A stretch of DNA of 64,000 bases from CAZYBO01 sp964645205 (GTDB lineage: Bacteria; Pseudomonadota; Alphaproteobacteria; Rickettsiales; SXRF01), in NCBI GenBank assembly GCA_964645205.1, contig CAZYBO010000001.1:310001-374000 (forward strand), given 5' to 3'. The position numbers and the translations under genes were made by a program. Within the stretch, counting starts at the first letter, position 1; each line of letters begins with the position of its first letter. Positions 49,249 to 57,115 of the stretch are shown piece by piece. The notes under the pieces were generated by a model. That model was not told the DNA's origin and searched no databases. It saw only the letters and a program-made list of their open reading frames with translations.

Positions 49249-49896
49249 ATGCAGTTGCGCCCGACGTCCACAGCCGCAGCATTTCAGGGAGGCATGAATA
49301 TAAGCATGCCGCGTGTGCCGTGCTTCTTCACGCTCGCAGGCGGGCGCGGGCTTAGGGACTATTTCAACCCACTCTACTGTCTTTACCTCGAAGAGGGTCG
49401 TTACCACGCTATTACATCGGCATTGGAGCATATGCACACACTGATGCCGGATTTCGCCTTGTCGCTGACTACCGTCACCGCCTACAGAAACGACATCGCA
49501 GGCAGCATATCCAACCAGATCAGGAACGTGTTCGGCTTGTCACTGCAAACGGAATGGCTTGTGCGCATATGCCTTCAGGAGGCACTTGTGAACGCGGTCG
49601 TGCATGGCAATCTTGGTGTAGGCGCAATGCGTAATTTCGACGGCTATTACGATACGATTGAAGCCAAACTCGCAGAGGAATCCCTGCGAAACAGGCGCAT
49701 TACCGTCGCTGCCTATAACCGAGAAAACTGCATCACCCTCACGGTAAGCGACGAAGGCGCGGGCTTTAGCTTGCCACCGCCTGCATTGCCACAGGATGCC
49801 TCGCACGGACGAGGCCTGTACCTCATCCGGCGCACCGCTTCAAACGTGTGGGTAGGCGACGATAGCAAAACCTTGCATATGACTTTCAATTTTTAA
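49249..49896 (+). CDS. HATPase serine kinase of the partner-switching module (RsbW-like)
   Basis: 215 residues. The C-terminal 130 form a GHKL ATPase: N-box CLQEALVNAVVHGNLG, G1 VSDEGAGFSLP and G2 HGRGLYLIRRT, as in SpoIIAB/RsbW anti-sigma kinases. The N-terminal 80 residues, including FTLAGGRGLRDYFNPLYCLY, are extra and unrecognised. It starts 5 nt after the STAS gene and is followed 12 nt later by the PP2C gene. Target of binding unknown. Confidence 0.85.
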   Translation: MQLRPTSTAAAFQGGMNISMPRVPCFFTLAGGRGLRDYFNPLYCLYLEEGRYHAITSALEHMHTLMPDFALSLTTVTAYRNDIAGSISNQIRNVFGLSLQTEWLVRICLQEALVNAVVHGNLGVGAMRNFDGYYDTIEAKLAEESLRNRRITVAAYNRENCITLTVSDEGAGFSLPPPALPQDASHGRGLYLIRRTASNVWVGDDSKTLHMTFNF

Positions 49897-49908
49897 AGGA
49901 ACCGCATC

Positions 49909-51117
49909 ATGGATATGGATACCATCGACGCCGACAGGCTGCACAAAGCGCTCATACTCGTGGTCGACGACATGGAGCTGAATCGTAAAGTGCTTACGCA
50001 CAGCCTCGCAGCGCGTGGCTACCACAATGTCGTCACCGCCAACGAAGGCTCGCAGGCGTTGCAAATCACCAACGATATGAAGCCCGACCTTGTGATTCTC
50101 GACATGATGATGCCGGAAATGGACGGTTTCGCCTATTGCAAGGCCGTGCGCCAGAACAAGGCATTCGATAACATGCCCATCATCGTGCAGACCGCGCTGG
50201 AAGAAATGAACCAGAAGCTACGCGCGTTCCAGCTCGGCGCTTCGGATTACCTGTGCAAACCCATAGACCCGGGCGAGTTGATTGCCCGCACGCAGGTGCA
50301 TCTCAGCCAGAAACTGCTGATGGAAGATTTACGCGCCTACCGCGCGCGCACCAATGCCGAGCTTGCTGCCGCCCGCAATATGCAGAACCGCCTGATGCCA
50401 AGCGCGCATAATGTGGAAGTCTGCGAACGCGTCTACAATATGAAAATCGGAAGCTATTTTGAAACGTCCTCGATACTGGGCGGCGATTGTTGGGGTATGC
50501 GCCCGCTGTCGGATAACCGGCTTGCCATCTACATGTACGATTTCTCAGGTCACGGCGTCACCGCCGCCATGAACGTATTCCGCATGCACACCGTCATGCA
50601 GGAATCCATCAGCGGCGGTGGCGGCGACCCCGGCAGCTTCCTCACGATCCTCAACCGCCAGCTTCACCCGTTGCTGGAGCGCGACGAATTCGCCACCATG
50701 TTCTACGGCGTGATCGATACCGATGCGAACTGCCTGCTCTATTCTTGCGCTGCCGTGCCGCCAATCATCCTGTTCACGCGGAATGAAAATTCACCGATTA
50801 TGCTTAATGGCCGCGGTTTTCCGATCGGCGTAGTTCCTAATGCCACGTATGAAACCAAATTCGTCCCCTTTACCCACACCGATATGCTGCTGGTATTCAG
50901 CGACGGGTTGATCGAAGCGAAAAATAGCAGCGGTGCGTTCATGAGCGAGGATGATATTAAAAACAATGCAGAAGCGCTGCTGGCGACCAAACCCAAAAAC
51001 CCTGCCACTGCAACTATAGAAGGGCTGGTAAAATCCCTGAAAGCGCACAGCGGAAAAGTGATTGAGGACGACATCACCATCAACACGTTCTGGCGCTGCC
51101 CGAAAGACGGCAGGTAA
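49909..51117 (+). CDS. Receiver-PP2C phosphatase (RsbU/SpoIIE-like response regulator)
   Basis: 402 residues: a receiver (ILVVDDMELNRKVLTHSL, acceptor Asp65 in LVILDMMMPEMDGF, Lys in YLCKPIDPGEL), a coiled linker (RTNAELAAARNMQNRLMPSA) and a SpoIIE-type PP2C domain with metal-site residues in GGDCWGM, YDFSGHGVTAAM, LLVFSDGLIEA and DDITI. If CheA or another kinase phosphorylates the receiver, the output would be dephosphorylation of a STAS antagonist. Last gene of the chemotaxis operon; convergent with mnmA. Confidence 0.93.
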   Translation: MDMDTIDADRLHKALILVVDDMELNRKVLTHSLAARGYHNVVTANEGSQALQITNDMKPDLVILDMMMPEMDGFAYCKAVRQNKAFDNMPIIVQTALEEMNQKLRAFQLGASDYLCKPIDPGELIARTQVHLSQKLLMEDLRAYRARTNAELAAARNMQNRLMPSAHNVEVCERVYNMKIGSYFETSSILGGDCWGMRPLSDNRLAIYMYDFSGHGVTAAMNVFRMHTVMQESISGGGGDPGSFLTILNRQLHPLLERDEFATMFYGVIDTDANCLLYSCAAVPPIILFTRNENSPIMLNGRGFPIGVVPNATYETKFVPFTHTDMLLVFSDGLIEAKNSSGAFMSEDDIKNNAEALLATKPKNPATATIEGLVKSLKAHSGKVIEDDITINTFWRCPKDGR

Positions 51118-51125
51118 CAAATCCG

Positions 51126-52214
51126 TTAACTGCCGGTTATCCAGCCGCCGCCGAGCATGCGTTCACCATCATACGCTACGCAGGCCTGCCCCGGAGACAC
51201 AGCACCTTGCGGTTCGGTGAGCGTCACCCGCGCGCGGCGGTTTTCCAGACGCTCGATTATGGCGGGCAGCGGCTGCTGTATTGAACGCAGCTTTACGACC
51301 GCAGCGTCTTTTTCTTCCAGCCAATTGCAATCCTTGATAATAAAACTCTGCCTGAGCAAATGTTCCTTGCCCCCCACGATAACCTGCTTTTTTTCAGCAT
51401 CAAGCCTGATGACGTACAGCGCGTCACCACCGCCGATGCCCAAGCCTTTGCGCTGGCCGACGGTGTAATTGATAATGCCGTCATGACGGCCTATCAACGC
51501 GCCGTCCATATCCACGATGTCGCCCGCATCCAGTGCGCCGGGGCGCAATTTCTCGATGACTTTCGCATAGCCGCCGGACGGCACGAAACAAATATCCTGA
51601 CTGTCGGGTTTGTCCGCCACCTGTAGTCCGAATCTTGCCGCCAGCGCGCGCGTTTCATCCTTACTCGCCAGATGCCCGAGCGGGAAACGCAGGAAATCAA
51701 GCTGTTCCTGCGTAGTAGCGAACAGGAAGTAGCTCTGGTCGCGCCCGTGGTCGGCTGCGCGGAGCATACGTGCGACGCCGCCCTCCTCCTTGCGCTGCAC
51801 ATAATGCCCGGTGGCCATACAATCCGCGCCGAGATCGCGCGCCACCTGCAATAAATCGCGGAACTTTACCGATTGGTTGCACTTGATACACGGCACCGGC
51901 GTTTCGCCCGCAAGGTAGGTATCCACGAAATCGTCCATCACGCTTTCTTTAAATTTGCTCTCATAGTTCAGAACATAATGCGGAATGCCGAGTGACTCTG
52001 CCACCCGCCGCGCATCGTGAATATCCTGTCCCGCGCAGCACGCGCCTTTTTTTCCGGCGAACGCGCCGTAATCGTAAAGCTGCAACGTAATACCGATCAC
52101 CTGATAGCCCTGCTCGTGCAGCAACGCCGCCACCGCGGAGCTATCCACACCGCCGGACATCGCAACGACCACTTTCGTGTCTGCGGGAGCTTTATCTATA
52201 CCGAGGCTATTCAC
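51126..52214 (-). CDS. mnmA: tRNA-uridine 2-sulfurtransferase MnmA
   Basis: Thiolates U34 of tRNA Lys, Glu and Gln. The 362-residue protein has the PP-loop VVVAMSGGVDSSAVAALLHE, the catalytic cysteine in VPCIKCNQSVKF, ATGHYVQ and the second cysteine in SQDICFVPSGGY. A GTG start is used and gives a 17-residue leader before the PP-loop; a CCAGQDIHDARRVAESLGIP segment follows normally. Divergent from the duplicated-domain orphan gene across 159 nt. Confidence 0.96.
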   Translation of the reverse strand: MNSLGIDKAPADTKVVVAMSGGVDSSAVAALLHEQGYQVIGITLQLYDYGAFAGKKGACCAGQDIHDARRVAESLGIPHYVLNYESKFKESVMDDFVDTYLAGETPVPCIKCNQSVKFRDLLQVARDLGADCMATGHYVQRKEEGGVARMLRAADHGRDQSYFLFATTQEQLDFLRFPLGHLASKDETRALAARFGLQVADKPDSQDICFVPSGGYAKVIEKLRPGALDAGDIVDMDGALIGRHDGIINYTVGQRKGLGIGGGDALYVIRLDAEKKQVIVGGKEHLLRQSFIIKDCNWLEEKDAAVVKLRSIQQPLPAIIERLENRRARVTLTEPQGAVSPGQACVAYDGERMLGGGWITGS

Positions 52215-52271
52215 TTAAACTGCTCTTCTTAATCAATATGTTAAGACAGGCGATAGTATGCCTGCTGCCAG

Positions 52272-52328
52272 ATGTCAATGTAATGTCATCAACTTATCAT
52301 AAAATTCCTGTTTTCAACAACATATCCA
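52272..52328 (+). promoter_or_regulatory. Triple PhoB-type repeat and -10
   Basis: Three half-sites in perfect 11-bp register: ATGTCAA-TGTA-ATGTCAT-CAAC-TTATCAT. TATCCA lies exactly 22 nt after the last one and 45 nt before the orphan start codon. It is the longest Pho-type array in the window. Confidence 0.7.
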
Positions 52329-52373
52329 GACATTAGCATGCATTCAATAATAATGGTTAACCAAGGAGATACC

Positions 52374-53273
52374 ATGTCGAATTATGCAGATGCTTCACTT
52401 GCTATCGAAAACGTCAACAGTCTCGGTGGCGTATCCGAATTTCGTGTGGACGGCCACAAGGACGTTATCTCGTTGAGGATTTCCACCGACAGCGATCCCG
52501 CCAACCCCGGTAAGGTAGCCGTCCGCTTCAACCTGAAACCGGAAACCGGCAAGGACGTACAGAAACTTTTTGAAAGAAACGGCATTACCATTACCGAATC
52601 GGCGCATGCCGAAGGTGGCGGGTATAGCTATGTAGACATCAAGGAAAAGCAGCTAGACAGCGCGATGAATCTGCTGAATTTCAGCCCTCTGGCCAAAGTT
52701 ATTGCGACAAATGCACGCAACCATGCCGCGATACAAAACGAAAATAGCCCCGAAACTCCCTCACTTGCCATTTCGCGGGTCAACAGCCTTGGTGCGGTGT
52801 CGGAATTGCAGGTCAAGGATCCGAATTCCGACCTCGAAAAAATCCAGCTTACCCGCGAACCGGCGCTGGGCGATGGTAAACCGGAAGCGCAAGGCACGCT
52901 GGATGTTAAACTCTTTTTCGCTAACAATAAAGCCGAAGAAGCCGCCAAACTTTTCAATGATATGCACTTGATAGATGTAAAGTTGGATAAAAAAGAGCAA
53001 TCCGTCAGCGTTCAGTATTCACAAGTATACAGGGCTCTGGAACAGCTTGGCATATCAGAGCAGCAAGCCGAACAGGTTGACAGCATGATGACGCACGCGA
53101 TGCATCAAGCCTTAAAATTCACAAAGGCCATCCAACCTGCTGACAAAGAAGCCCTGCGTTCATTCGATGATACGCCGCCTGCAGAAGCCTATACGTCGGC
53201 TGTGCGTAATCCTGCGAATTGGAAAGAAAAAGTGCAGGATAAGGTTACGCAGGTATTGCGCGGCGGCAGGTAG
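52374..53273 (+). CDS. Orphan protein made of two homologous domains
   Basis: 299 residues. Two domains of about 100 residues begin SLAIENVNSLGGVSEFRV (residue 8) and SLAISRVNSLGAVSELQV (residue 130) and show the same alternation of beta-strands with an Asp/Pro loop and a closing helix (SYVDIKEKQLDSAMNLLNF; QSVSVQYSQVYRALEQLGI). The C-terminal 60 residues are helical. No signal peptide. The ATG follows AAGGAGATACC; an in-frame ATG upstream lacks a ribosome site. Controlled by a triple Pho-type repeat. No family recognised. Confidence 0.8.
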   Translation: MSNYADASLAIENVNSLGGVSEFRVDGHKDVISLRISTDSDPANPGKVAVRFNLKPETGKDVQKLFERNGITITESAHAEGGGYSYVDIKEKQLDSAMNLLNFSPLAKVIATNARNHAAIQNENSPETPSLAISRVNSLGAVSELQVKDPNSDLEKIQLTREPALGDGKPEAQGTLDVKLFFANNKAEEAAKLFNDMHLIDVKLDKKEQSVSVQYSQVYRALEQLGISEQQAEQVDSMMTHAMHQALKFTKAIQPADKEALRSFDDTPPAEAYTSAVRNPANWKEKVQDKVTQVLRGGR

Positions 53274-53277
53274 ACGT

Positions 53278-54394
53278 TTAGACCTGCTCGCCCTTGCCCT
53301 TCACCCGGTCGGCAAGCGCGGCGCTCATGAATTTATCGAGGTCGCCGTCGAGCACGCCCTGCGTATCGCTGGTTTCCACTTCGGTACGCAGATCCTTCAC
53401 CATTTGGTAGGGATGCAGCACATAGGAACGTATCTGGTGCCCCCACGCGTTATCCGTCTTAGTTGCGTTAAGCGCAGTGGCTTTTTCTTCGCGGATACGT
53501 AATTCACGTTCATAAAGGCGCGCCTTGAGCATCTGCATCGCTTCTGCGCGGTTGGCATGTTGGCTGCGTGAGCTTTGGCATTTCACGACGATGCCGGTGG
53601 GCATGTGGGTGAAGCGCACGGCGCTTTCCGTTTTATTCACATGCTGGCCGCCCGCGCCGCCGGAGCGCATGGTATCCACCTTGATGTCTTTCTCATCCAC
53701 CTCGACCTGTATGCGATCGTCTATCACCGGATATACCCATGCCGAGGCGAAGCTGGTATGGCGGCGGGCATTGGAATCATACGGCGAAATACGCACGAGC
53801 CGGTGCACGCCCGATTCCGTTTTCGCCCAGCCATAGGCATTATGCCCGGAAATTTTGACGGTGGCGGATTTGATGCCCGCCTCTTCGCCGGGATTTTCAT
53901 CGATAATTTCGGTTTTGTAACCGCGTCTGCCCGCCCAGCGTATATACATGCGCAACAGCATCGACGCCCAGTCCTGCGATTCCGTACCGCCTGCGCCGGA
54001 GTTTATTTCGAGGAAGCAATCATTGGCATCCGCTTCGCCGGAAAGAAGGCTCTCGATTTCCAGCGTATGCAGCCGTTCGGCTACATGCCGCAGGGCGACT
54101 TCCGCCTCATTCAGCATGGCATCGTCTTTTTCCGCCTCGGCAAGCCCCGCCAGTTCCACATTGTCGCGGAATTCCTGATCGAGTTTTTCGTAGCCCGTAA
54201 TCAATTCGTCCAGATGGTTGCGTTCGCGCAGCAGGGATTGAGCCTTCTGCGGGTCGTTCCACAATCCCGTATCTTCGGTGAGGGCGTTCAGCTCATCACG
54301 GCGCTTTTGCGCGTTTTCCCAGTCAAAGATACCTCCTCAGCAGTTGTTGCGACTGCTTGATCTGGCGGGACAAGGTTTCAATTTCGGCTTTCAT
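53278..54394 (-). CDS. prfB: Peptide chain release factor 2, with programmed +1 frameshift
   Basis: Releases peptides at UGA and UAA. Translation starts at MKAEIETLSRQIKQ; after 25 codons an in-frame TGA is met and a +1 shift continues as DWENAQKRRDELNALTEDTG. The remaining 328+ residues include the GGQ loop SGGAGGQHVNKTE and the codon-recognition segment RISPYDSNARRHTSF, where SPY replaces the E. coli SPF (usual, as I recall, in alphaproteobacteria). The product is about 370 residues, normal length. Convergent with the duplicated-domain orphan (4-nt gap). Confidence 0.97.
54322..54337 (-). promoter_or_regulatory. prfB programmed frameshift site
   Basis: On the minus strand the sequence is AGGAGG-TAT-CTT-TGA-C, matching the autoregulatory RF2 site: an internal Shine-Dalgarno 3 nt before CTT, a weakly paired P-site CTT, and UGA followed by C. 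Low RF2 favours the +1 shift and thus RF2 synthesis. Confidence 0.97.
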
Positions 54395-54465
54395 GCGGTC
54401 TTTAAGAAAAGGATATTGGCCGCAATGTCAATTATATTAGAAAAAACAGGCTGATTTACCGTTTT

Positions 54466-54480
54466 TTAAGCAGGCATTAA
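54466..54480 (+). promoter_or_regulatory. CtrA-type binding site upstream of the pilin-like gene
   Basis: TTAA-GCAGGCA-TTAA, an exact TTAA-N7-TTAA, 43 nt before the start of the pilin-like gene; the next base is G rather than C. In Caulobacter CtrA activates pilA, so the same logic may apply here. Confidence 0.5.
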
Positions 54481-54523
54481 GGTTTTATTATTACAATAGT
54501 TCCTTATTCACCAAAGGAATGCG

Positions 54524-57115
54524 ATGAAACTTGGTTTTTTTCAGGATAATAGCGGCTTTTCGCTGATCCAGGTCAGTCTGGTGCTGGCCGTGGGCAGCAT
54601 TATCATGGTGTCGATGATGCCCGGCGGTCAGGGCAGTGACGACGCTCAGAAAACCGCCCTTACTACCAAACGCATGGCAGCCATCGAAACCGCTACCAAC
54701 GCGTTCATGGCCAAAAACCTGCGCCGCCCCTGCCCTGCAGACGCATCGCTGGCTATCTCTGCCGCCAATTTCGGCCTCGAACCCGGTAATCACGGAAATT
54801 GCCGCGGCGGTGTACCCAGCGCGAATTTTGGCGTCCCTTCCTTCGACGTATGGGGCGATACCGATATGGGCGACGCCCACCAGATCACGAATATGGCTAT
54901 CGCGGGCGTCAGAATAGGTAGCTTTGTAGTAAGCTCAACGATCTCTGCAGGTACACGTGTCTCCCGTATCGACAACGCGAATACCGTAAGCACCGACAGG
55001 CGTCGCATAGGCGCCGGCACCTTCGGCGATGTCCTGACTTTCACCAGCAGCGTCGTAGCCGGCGGTGTCCCCACGAAAAGTTTAGGCCTGCCGGATGAAT
55101 ATGCTTTCGACGGGTTTGGCAGGCGCATCACTTATATCGTAGACAACCGCGCAACCAACGTCAGCGCATGCAACACCATGGAGCGCCTGAAACAAAAGGG
55201 CAATGTCGACGTGTTGGACGCATCCGGAGCCACCTCGCCGGCTGATAACGTGATGTGGGCGTTGATTTCCCATGGCAAAGACGGTCACGGTGCCTACACC
55301 ATGCAGGGCAGCACCTTCCGCTACAGCTCTTTTTCTACCAATGGCGACACCATGCTCAACGCCTTCAGCAGCGGCGAAGATGCAAATGGTCTGCTTACCA
55401 CCAATTTCACCGGATCGATCGTCAAGCGCGTCGCCTATCCCGGCTTCGACGATCAGGTATGGTATCAGGAATCCACTAAGAACACCTGCTGCACCGGGCT
55501 AAATTGCCATACCGGTTTCAGCTATCATGATGAAGTGAGTTTATCCAGCGGATCGCGCCCCTTCAGCGGCGACATTAATGGCGACGGCATCAAGGATATG
55601 GTGTTCAATATGTATTACGGTGAAAGGCTGGGCGTAATCTTCGGCAAAAAAACCGGCTGGCCGGTACGAACCACTGGAAACGTGGCGAATCCAATGCTTG
55701 ACGGCGATATCGACCCCTATAGCGAGGCCGGATTCATTATCGTTGATGATATGCCGATGGCGCACGCCATTGCCACCCTCGGTGAAGCGGCCGTGATAAG
55801 CGATGTGGATAATGACGGGTTCGAGGACATCATCTTAGGCGGCAGCACCTCGTTCGGCGCTCCCAACAACCGACGCGATATTGCCATCATTTTCGGTGGC
55901 AGCGATTTTTCGTGGCTTCCTTCCGCCAGACTTGATCTTACCACCCTCAACGGCACGAACGGCTTGCTTATCACACGCGATTTCACCAACGCGAGCTCTG
56001 CCCACGGCGCCATCACCAGCGGCGATATTGATAATGACGGCTTCAATGATATTATCTTTGCCGAATCGCAGGGTAGTAACATTATCTACGTAATATACGG
56101 CCGCGCCCGCGCTGATTGGACGGCGTTGGTACCCAGCGGAACGGCAGTCTGCGACGGCCTTCCCGGTTGCTATGACATGAGCGGGCTGGCTACCCCTAAC
56201 GGCTTCTCGATCACATCTTCCACCCCTGCCACCGTCCCCATCGCCAGCAACCTCAATGCGCTTGCATCCGGCGATGTGAACGGCGACGGGTATGACGATG
56301 TGATCATCGGAGGCTCCACCGCCAGCGGGAATAACGGCAGCGCAGTGGTGCTGTTCGGCCGTTCCCGCGCCACATGGGACGCCGAAGCGCCTACGACTAC
56401 CGACATCGTTACCCAACTTGGCGACGCCACGAAAGCGCAGCAATTCACCGATTCCGTCAGCACCACACGAAAAATCGGTGCGATGGTTGCCGCGATCGAT
56501 CTCAACCTCGACGGTTGCCGCGACATCGTACTCTCCAGTAATCAATATATATACGGCTACCTTGGCCGTGGTATTGCTGCCTGCGCGGGCGTATGGCCGG
56601 GCACCACAACGCCCATCGACCTGAACAGCAGCAGCAACTTTAAAATCGACATCCTCACCAACACGCCAAACGGCACACGCGCCAACGTGCTGCCGACCGG
56701 CGGCGATTTCCCGCAATTCATGGCGGTGGGTGACATTAACGGCGATGCGAAACCGGATATATTCCTGAATCAGACCGCAGGCAACGGCTGTGCTAAAAAC
56801 AGCAGCGGCACGGTATATGTCGTCTACCAACCCACCGCCGGTTGGTCGGGCACCACGACATTTTTCAAAAACACCGTTGCCGCCGACAATTGCAACGGCA
56901 ATGAATTCAACGTCGCAGGCAGCGGTTTCCGCATGGACGGGGGCGCTGCTGCCATATCGCTGGCGCATCCGACCATCGCTGACATCAACGGCGACGGTAA
57001 GAACGACATCTTGCTCGGCCACATGCCTTACCAGACTCCGCCACGCAATTACGTGATCTACGGCCGCTGGAAAGTGCCTTACAGCGTTATTGAAAATGTC
57101 GGCATGTACGAATAG
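54524..57115 (+). CDS. Prepilin-like protein with a seven-repeat FG-GAP beta-propeller
   Basis: 863 residues. The N-terminus has a class III (type IV prepilin) signal: cleavage expected after Gly11 in NSGFSLIQVSLVLAVG, with Gln instead of Glu at mature position 5. A pseudopilin-like region follows, including RRPCPADASLAISAANFG. From residue 350 there are seven Ca-binding FG-GAP loops at about 350, 427, 501, 584, 659, 737 and 820 (for example DINGDGIKD, DVDNDGFED, DVNGDGYDD), about 77 residues apart, enough for one seven-bladed integrin-alpha-like propeller. It is probably displayed by a pilus or type II secretion machine and used for adhesion. A CtrA-type box lies upstream. Confidence 0.85.
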   Translation: MKLGFFQDNSGFSLIQVSLVLAVGSIIMVSMMPGGQGSDDAQKTALTTKRMAAIETATNAFMAKNLRRPCPADASLAISAANFGLEPGNHGNCRGGVPSANFGVPSFDVWGDTDMGDAHQITNMAIAGVRIGSFVVSSTISAGTRVSRIDNANTVSTDRRRIGAGTFGDVLTFTSSVVAGGVPTKSLGLPDEYAFDGFGRRITYIVDNRATNVSACNTMERLKQKGNVDVLDASGATSPADNVMWALISHGKDGHGAYTMQGSTFRYSSFSTNGDTMLNAFSSGEDANGLLTTNFTGSIVKRVAYPGFDDQVWYQESTKNTCCTGLNCHTGFSYHDEVSLSSGSRPFSGDINGDGIKDMVFNMYYGERLGVIFGKKTGWPVRTTGNVANPMLDGDIDPYSEAGFIIVDDMPMAHAIATLGEAAVISDVDNDGFEDIILGGSTSFGAPNNRRDIAIIFGGSDFSWLPSARLDLTTLNGTNGLLITRDFTNASSAHGAITSGDIDNDGFNDIIFAESQGSNIIYVIYGRARADWTALVPSGTAVCDGLPGCYDMSGLATPNGFSITSSTPATVPIASNLNALASGDVNGDGYDDVIIGGSTASGNNGSAVVLFGRSRATWDAEAPTTTDIVTQLGDATKAQQFTDSVSTTRKIGAMVAAIDLNLDGCRDIVLSSNQYIYGYLGRGIAACAGVWPGTTTPIDLNSSSNFKIDILTNTPNGTRANVLPTGGDFPQFMAVGDINGDAKPDIFLNQTAGNGCAKNSSGTVYVVYQPTAGWSGTTTFFKNTVAADNCNGNEFNVAGSGFRMDGGAAAISLAHPTIADINGDGKNDILLGHMPYQTPPRNYVIYGRWKVPYSVIENVGMYE

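Noticed and set aside
49249..49293. Later start for the HATPase gene at the ATG of MNISMPRVP
   Set aside because: The earlier ATG lies 5 nt after the STAS stop and fits tight operon spacing; the later one remains possible.
52229..52244. TTAA pair upstream of mnmA as a CtrA site
   Set aside because: Spacer is 8 nt; it is also simply an AT-rich palindrome.
55835..57022. 395-codon antisense frame over the propeller gene
   Set aside because: Shadow frame produced by the repeated GAY-GGY-GAY codons of the FG-GAP loops; the forward protein has clear domains.
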